Below, one piece after another: positions 22,080-32,615 of a DNA stretch of 64,000 bases. The position numbers and the translations under genes are program-made. The stretch is from Capronia americana (Eukaryota > Ascomycota > Eurotiomycetes > Chaetothyriales > Herpotrichiellaceae), in contig JADWQD010000011.1 of the NCBI GenBank assembly GCA_016110215.1, positions 434,001 through 498,000 on the forward strand, written 5' to 3'. The notes beneath the pieces are model-generated. The model was not told the origin of the DNA. It did no database searches and saw nothing but the letters and a program-made list of their open reading frames with translations. Position 1 is the stretch's first letter. The number at the start of each line of letters is the position of its first letter.

Positions 22080-23705
22080 ATGAGCTCCCCGTCCCCGTCC
22101 CCCGACCTCCGGCTGAACCAGATCGTCAAAGGCGCACCCACGACCAACATCTCCGCCTCCCCGATCCCTCCTCCCCTCCAATCGCTGGGAAAGCAGTCCT
22201 CGGACACGCAACAATCCTCGCTAGACCCCCATCTCTCGACCCTCCCGTCGGCCCCACCCCAAATCTACCTGAACCTGCTGATCCTCGAATCGTCCCTCCG
22301 CGCACAGTACCTCCACCTGGTCTCCCGGCGGCGTCTGAACACCTTCTTCCTTCTGCTCCTAGCAGCCTGGAACGGGCTCTTCTTCTACGCGCTCTTCCTG
22401 CGCCCAAGAGAAGATGGCACCGGTCTAGGCGGGTCCGTGTACTGGGTCATCGAGACGGGCGAGAAACTCGCGCTCATGGGCGGCGTCGTGACCGTCCTCC
22501 TCGTCTGGGGCACGGGACAATTGGAGAGGGGCATCCGATGGCCGCGCAGATGGCTGGGCACCACGAACCGCGGCCTGCGCACCTTCAACCTCCGCGTGGT
22601 CATCATCAAGAAACGCTTCCTCCGCGAAATGCTCGGCCACCTGAGTTTCCTGCTGCCGTTCGGCCTCTGGCGCGAAGCCGGCGGCAGCGACTGGCACCTC
22701 GTCGAGCACGAGCCCGGGCTCGTCGTCGAAGAAGACCTCGCCAAGGGCGGCGACGGCATCATGCTCCTCCTCCTCCCCAAGTCCTTCTCCCCGGAATTCC
22801 GCGAGAACTGGGAGGGCTACCGCACCGAGTACTGGGACAAGGAGAACGAGCGGCGCGCGGGCCTCCGGCGCAAACTAAACGCCCAGAGACGATCCAAGGC
22901 CCAAGAGGCGGGCGGGTGGAAGTGGTGGACGGGCGCCTGGCGCCTGCAGTCGACACGGCACCATCAGCGCAAACACCACGACCTGGAGAAACATCCCCAT
23001 GGCCATCATTTACACGGCGGCGGCTCCTCGTCGCATCGCGCGTCGCTCTCGGAAAAGCACACCCACACCCACACCCACACCCACAGCCGGAGCCGGCAGT
23101 CGTCCCGCTCGTCGACGCCGCATCTCGACTTCGACGGCACAGCGGAGCGCCCGCTGTCAGAACGCATGCGCCGCGGAAGTAGTGTTTCCAGCACCGCGAG
23201 CGTGAGGCGCAAAGCCGCCGCCCGCGACCGCAAGGACGGCACCCCGACGGGATCCCCGCTCCTGAGTCCCCTGACCAGCGCGAGCGCGAGCGCCGGCCTG
23301 AGCATGAGCAGCATGAGCGGCAGTGCCGAGGACGAGAGGGAGGAGCGGAGAAGACGGCGGAAAGAAAGGGAGGCGGCCAAGAAGGAACGCGAGGAAGAAA
23401 AGGCAGAAGCGGAGAAGGCGAGGGAGAGGGAGTTTCAGATCATAGAAGATCCTCCTCATCAACATCGACAAAAGGCCAAGGGGAAGACCAAGGGGAAACC
23501 GAAACAGGAAGCCGAACCAAAGGACGAGAATGGGAATGGGAATGAAAACAGCGACAGCCAGGCTGCCAATACAGCTTCAGCAGCGGGTTATCGTGCCGAC
23601 GAGAGTAGTGAGCCGACCACGCCGATGGATAATGGCCACGCCTTCTCTCTTGATATGGCTGCTCCGGCGTCGTACGAGGACGGGACGATAAAGGCCGAGC
23701 TTTGA
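22080..23705 (+). CDS. SPO7: Spo7-like regulatory subunit of the Nem1-Spo7 phosphatase
   Basis: Intronless, 541 aa from ATG 22080, the first ATG in frame; the open frame upstream has only a GTG. After a Ser/Pro-rich leader comes the Spo7 block PPQIYLNLLILESSLRAQYL with TM1 (TFFLLLLAAWNGLFFYALFL) and TM2 (ALMGGVVTVLLVWGTGQL), then the conserved C-terminal region up to ENWEGYRTEYWDKENERR. In yeast Spo7 binds Nem1 in the nuclear envelope/ER, and the complex dephosphorylates Pah1 (lipin) to favour triacylglycerol over phospholipid synthesis. The extra C-terminal 250 residues are disordered: a His-rich stretch, an uninterrupted His-Thr run from a CACACC microsatellite, a Ser-rich part and a highly charged K/E/R helix. 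Confidence 0.88.
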   Translation: MSSPSPSPDLRLNQIVKGAPTTNISASPIPPPLQSLGKQSSDTQQSSLDPHLSTLPSAPPQIYLNLLILESSLRAQYLHLVSRRRLNTFFLLLLAAWNGLFFYALFLRPREDGTGLGGSVYWVIETGEKLALMGGVVTVLLVWGTGQLERGIRWPRRWLGTTNRGLRTFNLRVVIIKKRFLREMLGHLSFLLPFGLWREAGGSDWHLVEHEPGLVVEEDLAKGGDGIMLLLLPKSFSPEFRENWEGYRTEYWDKENERRAGLRRKLNAQRRSKAQEAGGWKWWTGAWRLQSTRHHQRKHHDLEKHPHGHHLHGGGSSSHRASLSEKHTHTHTHTHSRSRQSSRSSTPHLDFDGTAERPLSERMRRGSSVSSTASVRRKAAARDRKDGTPTGSPLLSPLTSASASAGLSMSSMSGSAEDEREERRRRRKEREAAKKEREEEKAEAEKAREREFQIIEDPPHQHRQKAKGKTKGKPKQEAEPKDENGNGNENSDSQAANTASAAGYRADESSEPTTPMDNGHAFSLDMAAPASYEDGTIKAEL

Positions 23706-23946
23706 TTCACGTTTGCGCCGTACAGCATGAGTACCTAGTGAACCTGGAGATGCAGCTGCAGGTGCAGCCGTGTGCGAATAGGCCTGATAGAGCAGGGCAG
23801 GTATCCTTCACCTGGTACCAATGCAATGATGTTATTGACGACCCAAACGAGTGACGTATCTACAGTACGGAGTACTTCTAACCTGTTCGTATCCAAGTGC
23901 CCAGGGCAGTGACCCGTGTCAGGGCAACATATCTCCAGGTCTGGTG

Positions 23947-25145
23947 TCAAGCTTCGCCGTGCTGGATGCTATCACTACCGCGCCAGTTCAAGCTCAAGGT
24001 CAAGCTCGGAGGTGGCGGACTCCAACCTGATCTCCTCCATGATGCCCTTTCAACATCTCTCATTTCCTCTGCACCGTCGACGCCGTACGCTTGTTCTAAC
24101 TCGATGTCGTCATGGTCTGAGGTCGCCTGGTCCTCCCTCTCCTTGTCAACCACCCTCTTCACCCGTCTCCCTAGTCTTGGCTTCCAGTTCATCGTCCCGT
24201 CCGTCAGGCTTCTGTACGCGGTTCTAAACCCCAACAACGCCGTCAAGATGCCAATCGCCGCCCCGGCCAGACAGTCGATCGCATGATGATGGTAGCTCAA
24301 CCACAAGGTGCAGGAAATATAGGTTGCGACCACAATCGGCATCAGCACCAGCAGCATCCTCCAGAAGCCCAGTGTTCCCGCATGCCAGTCGTGATCGCCG
24401 GAGTGGAGGTGCGTAAAGAGGTAGATGGCCAGATAGCCGAATCCTGCAAATGCAATTTCACTGTGGCCTGACGGGAACGACTGTATCCCCCACTCGATTT
24501 CTTTGGCGCTGCCCGTGCACACGTCTTGCACGCGGTACATGATGCCATTGAAACCGACGCCGCTCCCAAGGGGCATAGGCCGCGGTTTACACACGGAAAG
24601 GAAATGTGGCCGCAGGCCACCGATGGTCTTTTTCAGGATCGCCTGGAAACAGGTCCCGGTGGCAAGAGCGTACAGGAGACCGAGTGTCGCGGCCCAGAAA
24701 TCGGCCAAGGACCGGATAATGAATTGCGAAAGGAGTATCGTGCCCAACGGAATGAGGGAGCCCAGCAAGCCCGCAGTAAGGGAGTTGATGATTGCGGGTC
24801 GGTAGGGATAGGCGAGGGAGGGGTTGTAGACGGCGCCGGTGGGGTCTAGGAGCGGAAACAGGAGAGGTGGACGGGTTGGGATGAGGAAGACCTGTGCGTG
24901 ACAATAAGTTTCTTGACCATTGCCAGGTTCAATAAGGGATAGAGGTCGCGTACCGCTCCTGCAATAGCGGTGATGAGAAGGACGAGAAGGATGTCTGGCC
25001 AGTGGTCGAGCCAAAACGCTTTGCTGTAGCGGCCGAAACGGCGAAAAGACGCTCTTTGTGGGATTGAGTCGGAGAGAGAGTGGTAGATACGGACTGATAA
25101 TGGAGGGCGAGGTGGTTCAACGGGTGCGCTCCGAAGATCGCTCAT
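23947..25145 (-). CDS. PAP2-superfamily membrane phosphatase with a degenerate third motif
   Basis: Two exons, 25145-24954 and 24891-23947; intron 62 nt; 378 aa, about six TM segments. Motif 1 reads KKTIGGLRP (KX6RP), motif 2 FPSGHSE. In motif 3 the expected S-R-X5-H-X3-D reads T-L-W-L-S-Y-H-H-H-A-I-D: the His and Asp are kept, the Ser-Arg pair is Thr-Leu. Family role: dephosphorylation of phosphatidate, diacylglycerol pyrophosphate or similar lipids at the ER, Golgi or vacuole. Loss of the phosphate-binding Arg may weaken or change activity. The start is MSDLRS at 25145; an upstream in-frame start at 25262 is possible. The tail is acidic then Ser/Pro-rich. Confidence 0.85.
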
Positions 25146-25519
25146 GGTCTTCGCTGGAATGCATGGATAAGGATAGAGGGACAAACTTAATGCTGTTGGA
25201 CCTGTGGCCCAGTCTTTATGGGAATGCATATACGAATGGGATGGCTTTTCAGACGAGGCCATGTCGAAGAACGATACAGAAGTTGATCATCTGTTGGACG
25301 TTGGCGGGCTCAACAACTGGCAACAACGACCTGTGCCAGCTTCGGTTGAGATCAATCATACCTGCCGTTGCAGCCAGCGACGAGCCTTCTCGCTGAGAAC
25401 AGAAGAGATACAGGAAATAAAATGTCGTAATTGATAACACCATTTTGGATCTCCGCCTCTCCTGGTCACCTCGTCCGCGTCTGCGAAGAGTCTGCTCACA
25501 CTGTTTTGAACGCTGCGTG
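25146..25519. other. intergenic
   Basis: Between two minus-strand genes: PAP2 promoter and 3' end of the SET gene. Nothing else seen. Confidence 0.5.
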
Positions 25520-27574
25520 TCACGGGGGATGCTGGCCACGAGTCGACCCTCCGATTGTCTTGAACGCGATCTGTGCATGATGTCGAGGCGCTTCGCGCAG
25601 CCTTGGAGCAGCGGTCCGTCTTGCTTCATACGTACACCTCTCACACCTGCAGTCGCCGCCCAGGACGGCTTGCAGGCGACCTTGCCGTTCCCGGTGGTCT
25701 TTCTCCTGCACGTCGGTGTAGTGGTTCCAGATCTCTTCGCCGGCGCGGATTCCCTCCCACGGCAGTATGCTGGGCTTGTCAGGTCGTTCCCACACTCTTT
25801 CATTGACGACAGTCAGGTTCCTTACGCCCGATGGTTTCCAGGTCACATTCGGGTTGCAGCTGTGGTTTGCCAGACACCAGAGGGGATGGACGGCAGCGAC
25901 CTCGGGCTTGCCGGTCCATGTCGACTGTTGTGCGTCGGCCACGCCTCGGAACTTGGCAAACAGCGTCTGGATGATCCACCAGTCGTACTTCTTGAGCCAG
26001 GTGGCACTGTACGGTCGGCATCGGTCCCGCGAATGCATGAGGATCTCGAACCACTGCAGCGGCAACTCGATATGATGCCGCACGCTGTAAGGCAGAGTCT
26101 TGGGGCCACTCTTGATGGGCAGCTCAGTGACATCGGGAGTTGGGGAGAAATCGCCCCAGAGATATTTGATCTCGAAGAGGTCGAGCGGGTGAAGTTTCTG
26201 CGTCTCTGACATCTGCATTGTGCGAGACAGCAGGAGGAAGTATAGGTCCCATTCTGGAGTCGTCGAGCTCTCTGCCCGGCCGAGATTGTGGATGTCTTCG
26301 TTGCCACCTGTTCCTGGGCAGAAGGGTGCTTCTGCCGGGGGGTAGCCTTCGTCAGTCTCGTAGTCGTCCTCATTTGGACGGTGATAGCGCTCTGTAGCAG
26401 CTGACTGGCAGTCCTCGGAGCAGAACGGGAGATTGCATCCGATACAATACCTGCGATCCGCTTGATCAATCCCTTCCAGGTCTGCGGCGCAAGCGTCACA
26501 GAGAGCTTCACCGTGCGGTCGTATGCCTGTCAAGACTGAGCGCTCTTTCAGGATTGTGGCCCCAGGCGGGACTGGTCTTTTCGCAAACAGTCCCAGTTGT
26601 GAAGAGCAATTGGCATGGGTGGAAACGCTGGGTTCCTTCTCGCCGATGGATAGCCTAGGCACGCCCAGGTCGAGGGACGGCGTGAGCGTCGGTAGCGTGG
26701 AGATTTCCACCTCAAGGTCTGGTGCAGCCTCGTGGAGTCTGTCGTTGATCTCTTTCAATGCCTCTCTGGACATCCTGTCGGGCTCATGTTCATTCCAAGG
26801 GTACACTTGCCGCTGGCACCAGCCGAACACCGTTGGCTTGTGGTCCTCTTGCCGCAATATCCCTACACATTTTCTGAACTTGGACTCATCCTCATACACG
26901 GTCGAGTATTTGCAGAAGTCTTCGGTGACCTCCTCAATGTCCTTGGCCTTGTCCGTCGTCTCGTCTCCGTCCAAGCGACGAATCGCTCTCTTCACCGCCA
27001 TGATCTCGTCGATCCACAGCTTCGCCTGGACTTGAGCGCCTAAGATGATTGCGGAACGGCACAACAGAACGAGAGACCAGTATTCGTGCTTCAACGCCAC
27101 AGCAGTCGTCTCACGCTCGTCCTGCTCGTTCCCGGTTGGCGGCCAGGGCTCGCCTTCCGAATCGACAGGCACAAGATCTGAGACATCGGGCCCGTCCAGA
27201 GCGACCAAGCATAGCGTGTACGAGACATACGCATCCGCCAAAGCCAGCTCACTGTATCCCAAGGCCTCGTAGACTTCTGCCCGTTTCAGAATAATCTCAG
27301 GACAAGGACCAGGGCATTTCGCTAATCGCTCAGTCAAGCGGTGACGAGCCAGTAGCAGGTACGCGAACCTCCTCCGCCGGTCTGTGAGCTTCCGGATCTC
27401 TGCCACTGAAGGGCCATCAGGAGTGCCGAGGGCAACACTATGGTCGTCTGGCAGCTGCTCCAGAATCGTCCGCAAGTAGCGCGGGAGAGCTGAGCCATCG
27501 TCGTGAGCCTGGCCCTCCATCGTTGCGGTTTCTTCCTCAGATTGAGAAGGGTCGGAGATTGCGAGGTCTGTCAT
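25520..27574 (-). CDS. SET-domain protein lysine methyltransferase (SMYD-like)
   Basis: Intronless, 684 aa from ATG 27574. The N-terminal 300 residues are helical and may form TPR-like repeats. The SET domain starts around residue 320 (SQLGLFAKRPVPPGATIL). It is interrupted by a Cys-rich zinc-binding insert (CDACAADLEG..CIGCNLPFCSEDC), as in MYND/SMYD-type enzymes. It resumes with the cofactor/active-site motifs CLANHSCNPNV and AGEEIWNHYTD. A post-SET CRCERC follows. The expected reaction is S-adenosylmethionine-dependent lysine methylation of histone or other protein. The last 30 residues after CRCERC look atypical, so a 3' intron could alter the C-terminus. Only 288 bp separate its start from the upstream MYND-finger gene on the same strand. 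Confidence 0.85.
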   Translation of the reverse strand: MTDLAISDPSQSEEETATMEGQAHDDGSALPRYLRTILEQLPDDHSVALGTPDGPSVAEIRKLTDRRRRFAYLLLARHRLTERLAKCPGPCPEIILKRAEVYEALGYSELALADAYVSYTLCLVALDGPDVSDLVPVDSEGEPWPPTGNEQDERETTAVALKHEYWSLVLLCRSAIILGAQVQAKLWIDEIMAVKRAIRRLDGDETTDKAKDIEEVTEDFCKYSTVYEDESKFRKCVGILRQEDHKPTVFGWCQRQVYPWNEHEPDRMSREALKEINDRLHEAAPDLEVEISTLPTLTPSLDLGVPRLSIGEKEPSVSTHANCSSQLGLFAKRPVPPGATILKERSVLTGIRPHGEALCDACAADLEGIDQADRRYCIGCNLPFCSEDCQSAATERYHRPNEDDYETDEGYPPAEAPFCPGTGGNEDIHNLGRAESSTTPEWDLYFLLLSRTMQMSETQKLHPLDLFEIKYLWGDFSPTPDVTELPIKSGPKTLPYSVRHHIELPLQWFEILMHSRDRCRPYSATWLKKYDWWIIQTLFAKFRGVADAQQSTWTGKPEVAAVHPLWCLANHSCNPNVTWKPSGVRNLTVVNERVWERPDKPSILPWEGIRAGEEIWNHYTDVQEKDHRERQGRLQAVLGGDCRCERCTYEARRTAAPRLREAPRHHAQIAFKTIGGSTRGQHPP

Positions 27575-27862
27575 TTTATCTGAAAATGCAAATGTGCGAG
27601 GCGCGCCATCAGTAATTATCTGGCTGATCGTCAAGAACCAGATAAATTCTTCCTTGGCGACTTCTCCTCGACGCCGACTAGGCCTAAAGTGGCGCCGAAG
27701 GCTTTGGCGTTGATGGCCTTGTGCTCCGACGTGGATCCCCTTATGATCCGTTACGAGTATTATGTGCCAAGCTGACTCCGTGAGAGTATATCTATTGAAG
27801 TGCTACAAAGACCAGAAATCACAGCCACTCCCCGGCCAAAATCTCCCAGCCTGATGGACCAC

Positions 27863-28725
27863 TCACGCCTGTAGAGGATTGCCGGACCTGTCCACCTGCT
27901 GGATCTGTCCATCATCACATCGGACTTGGACTTGGACGAACTTCGCCCTGGCCGTCGCACCAGGCCCAGACATGACGAATCCCTCCACCAACCCATCACG
28001 GTATGACTTCTGCACAACAGCGGTTCTTCCCTCCTCGGCTTTCAATTCTCTCAGCACTCTCTCAGCTTCAGTGTTCGCCCCTTGCGACGTCAAGAAAGTC
28101 CCGCGCAGTTGCATATCTTCAACAGGCGGGTATTGGCTTCCCGGGCCACGAGCACCGACACTTATATTCGGGCTCGCAATAGTGATATTCCAGACCTTGC
28201 ACGGCAACGCCCGAACGACGTCCCGGTTGCGTTCCCTCGGCAGCTGAAACTTCATGATGTTGCCATCCGGCAACGGTGCGGTGAAGTGTTCCACGTTTGG
28301 AAACGCCCCACTGAAGACGAGGTCGTCGAGCATATCTCCGCCGGTAGTCTCTTCCATCTCCATCCTCGTGTGGAGCTGATTGAAGACCTCTTCTAACGGG
28401 TAGAAAGGGCCCGAGATGGAGACGTCTAGCATGTGGGGCTTCGAAGTCTTGGGTTAGTAGATCACGTCTGGGTCTGGCCTGTCGCCACCGGGCAGCCCGG
28501 TCAGGCGCATGGTCGTACGAGATCTTGTAGGAACCTCCCCTCCATCAGCTAGAATGCGGCATTCCTGTTTGTGTCTCGGCCAGTCACTGCGCTGGCAGGC
28601 TGTCGAGCAGTAGTGTCGAGCACGGCAGCGGCTGCAACGCTTGAGAGGGCCTCGTCACGGCCGGGGTGATGCTGGCATCGGAAGCAGTGAGACGTGATGG
28701 TCTGGGAGGCGTTCTGGGAGGACAT
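27863..28725 (-). CDS. MYND zinc-finger protein, finger split by an apparent 2-nt frameshift
   Basis: ATG 28725 (context CGCC) opens a frame with TSHCFRCQHHPGRDEAL, the first Cys pair of a MYND finger. The rest, LKRCSRCRARHYCSTACQRS and DWPRHKQEC, continues in another frame from about 28645, with a TGA just upstream in that frame. The two meet at GCCCTCTCAAG, where one CT dinucleotide too many explains the shift; no GT..AG pair of workable length bridges it. Downstream a 63-nt intron (28488-28426, CTACTAAC branch, TAG) joins cleanly to 28425-27863. Ignoring the two extra bases gives 265 aa. The C-terminal domain of about 190 aa is unrecognised. Either a recent lesion (pseudogene), a sequencing error or unusual expression. 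Confidence 0.7.
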
Positions 28726-29157
28726 GGCGAGTGCTTATAGGCATGAACAAGGAGATATACACGGCAAAGGATGATGGACGAAGGAAACACACAGCCTTGC
28801 AATTTAGTATTCAGGAGTGATCGTCCGGGGAACAAGAACGGAGCTACCCCCGTACTCTGTAGGTCACAACAATACGCCCACTGGGTACTCTTATCGGCTT
28901 GACCTACCTAGTAAGCTTGTACTGGGTATGGGCTTGTTTCAAAACCGCTTCAAGGGAATCTCCCGCGTAGCCACTTTACGCGACCGCGTCGGCGCGTCGC
29001 CCCAAGTGACGAGACTAAAAGGGCCTTAGCCGCTTTGAGCGGCGATCCAAAAAGCAGCGGGATGCCAATGAACGAAGCCGAAGCATTCGCCCACTGACGC
29101 TCCTCCGCAATTGCAAGCTCGCACAGTCGGTCGTTGTCGTCTGGTTCGTTGTCCACT
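28726..29157. other. divergent intergenic region
   Basis: Upstream space of the MYND gene (minus) and the SDR gene (plus). No gene seen. Confidence 0.5.
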
Positions 29158-29940
29158 ATGGCTCGTATCCTCATCACGGGCTCTTCGGACGGCCTGGGCT
29201 CTTTGACTGCACGTGCCCTCGTCAAAAAGGGCCATTCCGTGGTCCTGCACGCGCGAAATGATCAACGAGCTCACGACGCGCGATCCGCATGCCCCGACGC
29301 CGAGACATGCGTCGTCGCGGACCTCTCCGACATCTCGCAGACGAAGAAGCTCGCTGACGATATCAATCGCTTGGGTGCCTTCGACGCCGTCATCCACAAT
29401 GCAGGGCTCTATACCGGGCCCTATCGGAAGACGAAGGAGGGTTGGCCAAGCATACTCGCAGTCAATACCCTGAGCCCGTATATCCTCACCTGCTTGATCA
29501 ATCCCAAGCCGAAGCGACTCGTATTTGTATCGTCTGGGCTTCACAGTGGAGGAGACGCATCGTGCAAAGACATCACCTGGCAAGAGCGCGGCGAGCGGGG
29601 CTTCAGGGACTTCCAAGCGTACTCCGACACGAAGCTGCACGATATTCTCCTTGCGTGCTTCTTCGCCAAGAAGTGGCCCGACGTGCAGAGCAATTCGCTG
29701 GACCCGGGCTGGGTTGCGACTAAGATGGGGGGAGCTGGAGCTACTGGGGACATCCATGCAGCGGTAGATACCTATGTCATGCTCGCAGAAGGGTCGGGCA
29801 AGGCGAAGGACGCATCGGGGAAGTACTGGTACCATTGTGAGCCAAGATCGCCGAAAAGAGAGGCCAATGAAGACGCTGTACAACAAAACCTGATCAAACA
29901 ACTGGAAGAACTCACTGGTGTCAGCGTACCGGATAGTTGA
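29158..29940 (+). CDS. short-chain dehydrogenase/reductase
   Basis: Intronless, 260 aa. Rossmann motif ARILITGSSDGLGSLTARAL with TGxxxGxG at residues 8-15, NAG-type motif VIHNAGLYTGP, catalytic Ser in LVFVSSG, and catalytic YSDTK (Tyr-x3-Lys). Members reduce or oxidise carbonyl/hydroxyl groups with NAD(P)H; the basic residue after beta-2 (HARND) suggests NADP(H). Start at 29158 because the glycine motif begins six residues later. It leads a plus-strand group with the P450 and Zn2Cys6 genes. Confidence 0.9.
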   Translation: MARILITGSSDGLGSLTARALVKKGHSVVLHARNDQRAHDARSACPDAETCVVADLSDISQTKKLADDINRLGAFDAVIHNAGLYTGPYRKTKEGWPSILAVNTLSPYILTCLINPKPKRLVFVSSGLHSGGDASCKDITWQERGERGFRDFQAYSDTKLHDILLACFFAKKWPDVQSNSLDPGWVATKMGGAGATGDIHAAVDTYVMLAEGSGKAKDASGKYWYHCEPRSPKREANEDAVQQNLIKQLEELTGVSVPDS

Positions 29941-30308
29941 GCTACACGGCCTGGTACTCAGCAAGTATCCCAATTTCCGGGTCTCTAAGTGATCTCTTTA
30001 TCCGGGACAGAACTGCCAGCATGAATCCGAGCGGCCGATGGCATGGCGGCAACTTGAAGCCCGTCGGGCAGGACGAGCATCAGCGCCATCAGCATGAACG
30101 AGGCGGCGACGGCGGCCTCACGTGTCTGGGGTTAGAATCGAGTTTCACATGCTCCCGACAGCCAATCACATCCGAGGCGAATCAGAATCTCACCCCCTGC
30201 GAATCTGACATTGCGTGGAACCTTCCTTCTCACTGACCGCAACCTCGCCGTGAGCGCTACGTACGTCCTTTTGTTCTTGTTTTCAGATAGTCCATTGCCA
30301 CAGCCAGC
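29941..30308. other. intergenic
   Basis: Probable promoter of the P450 gene. No gene seen. Confidence 0.5.
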
Positions 30309-32195
30309 ATGTTCTTGCTTTATGCGGGTTTGTCTTTGGCGCTGCCTTACCTAATATGGTCGGTGTTTCGATTCGCGAACAACTACATCGAAGCAAAGAA
30401 GATTGGGTTACCGATCGTGATCAGCCCCATCGACCCGCGCAATCCACTATGGCTGCTCACGAAAGACCGCCTCAAGCCCATCATCTCTCGTTTGCCATTT
30501 GGCCTTGGCGAATGGGCTGACCGAGCAGAAGTCGGGTGGACTTTTTACCCCAGATTCTCCGTCCATGCCAAATATGGTCAGGCCTTCACGATTGTCTCTC
30601 CCGGCACCAATGAGGTCTATATGGCTGAACCCGCCGCCACCGAAGATATCTTGCGGCGGAGAAATGACTTTATCAAAGACCCAGACGTATACGGCATGCT
30701 CGACTTCTATGGACCGAACCTCGACACAGTCAACGGCAAGGCGTGGGACCGCCACCGGAAAATCACCGTCCCGCCCTTCAATGAACAGAACAGCGCATTG
30801 GTGTGGCGAGAAACGGCAGAGCAGGCAGACCAGATGCTCGACGTCTGGTCCAAGGCCGAATATGTTACAACCACTCAGAGCGACGTCCATGCTGTGGCAC
30901 TGAATGTGCTGTGTGGCGCCGGGTTTGGATTGCACAGTAGCTTCGTCGACACTAGATCACCGGTTGCGGACGGCCAATCCGAGCTCCGGCTGGGATACCG
31001 ACAGAGTCTCCAGACACTGTTGGCAAACATCATACAGCTTGTTCTATTGAGTCTCCTGAAGAAGGCGGGGATTCCACAGTATATGTTCTTCGGCGGTATG
31101 CGCAGAGTTGCTCTCGCCTACGAAGAATTCAAAGGGTACATGATGGAGATGCTGGAGAAGGAGAAGGCGGCGTTCGAACAAGGCGACCTCACCAGGCACA
31201 ACTTGATGAGTGCGCTAGTGAGAGCATCCGAACAGTCTCGAGAGGGCGCTCGAACGTCAAAGGAATCTTCCGACGTGTCGGCAGCTGGCCTGTCCGACGA
31301 GGAGGTCTTGGGCAATCTGTTCATCTACAATCTGGCCGGCCATGACACGACCGCGGCTACTCTACACTTTGCAATCACCCTGCTTGCCGTCTTCCCTGAG
31401 TGGCAGACATGGATTGCCGAAGAGGTTGACGAAGTACGAAAGGCTGACCCCTCAGGGCTGTGGTATTATGAGGAGACATTCCCCTTGCTCGAAAGATGTT
31501 TAGCGTTGATGGTAAGAATGAGTCATACCTTCAAGAACCCGCTAATGCCATATAGTACGAGACTGTCCGACTGTACGGACCCGTCGTCATGATGCCTCGT
31601 TACACGGGAGATGCTGCCCAGAGGCTTAAGATCCTGGACAAGGAATGTATCATACCTCGGAGGACTTCGGTAACCTTGAATTTTGCAGCATTACACAGCC
31701 ACCCCGACTACTGGGGGCGTGATGCGCTGAGTTTCCGGCCGGACAGATGGATTGTGCCAGGAGGAAAGAAGGCTGGCGAACCATCTCTTTTTCAGCCAGC
31801 CCCGGGTTCCTTCATACCATGGAACGCGGGGCCTAGGATCTGTAAGTTGACTTCATCCCCAAAGCATGCGCCGTCTCCACGCCCTACGCTATGGCATTTC
31901 CTCGGGCACTGTCTTTGACCAATGGTCTCTCCACCGCCGTCACGCCGAGGTTTGCTCTGATATCTCTATAGGTCCGGGCAAGAAGTTCTCCCAGGTGGAA
32001 TTTGTTCGCACCATCTTTACCCTGTTTGCCAACAACTCGAGGGTGACATTGGTCCAGGAACCCGGGGAGAGTGAGCAAGCTGCCAAGGCGAGGATCCTGC
32101 GAATCGTGAACGAAGCCAAAGTCGAAGTGACGTTGAAGATGGTTGACGCCGAAAGGATCAAGCTTAGGTGGACCAGAGATACGAGTTCACCCTGA
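30309..32195 (+). CDS. cytochrome P450 monooxygenase
   Basis: Three exons, 30309-31511, 31556-31841, 31972-32195; introns 44 and 130 nt; 570 aa. The N-terminal segment LLYAGLSLALPYLIWSVF is an ER membrane anchor. I-helix LAGHDTTAATLHFAIT carries the oxygen-activating A-G-x-D-T-T. The ExxR motif (ETVR) follows intron 1. PDRW lies in the meander. The heme loop FIPWNAGPRI|CPGKKFS is split by intron 2, which falls inside the cysteine codon (T|GT). All hallmark residues are present. Substrate unknown; the neighbouring SDR and Zn2Cys6 factor suggest an inducible oxidative pathway. Confidence 0.93.
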
Positions 32196-32615
32196 CTCGG
32201 AATGTGCGCGAGGAACGACGATGTCACTGATATTGGGCGGCGACTCTTCCGATGCGCATTGCTTACCTATTCCACCCGACGGGAAAGCAGTTCACTCCCA
32301 AGCTTCAGCTCAAGGCTGACAGTGGGACTCGTGCCAAGTACCTAAGCGTGTCTTGACCCCAGATAGCTCTCAAAGTCCTCTTGTGTGAAGGCATTGGTGA
32401 AGCCCCCTGCGATGGCGGTACACAGTTCAGTCGACGAGGTGAGACGAGAGGTCAAGAGCCGATGGAACGTTACTTAGACGAGGGTCGCAATGACTACGCC
32501 GCGCAAATGTCCGCTGCTTAAATTCTGCAATCATATACAGCGTCTTCATGGCACCTCCTCGACGTGATTGCCGCGCTTCGAGCGCACACAGCGGCCTGAT
32601 CAGATTCCTTCATCA
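32196..32615. other. intergenic
   Basis: Space between the P450 and its probable regulator. No gene seen. Confidence 0.5.

Noticed and set aside
22126..23471. Long open frames opposite and beside the Spo7 gene
   Set aside because: Shadows caused by high GC and biased codons; only the Spo7 frame shows the family motifs.
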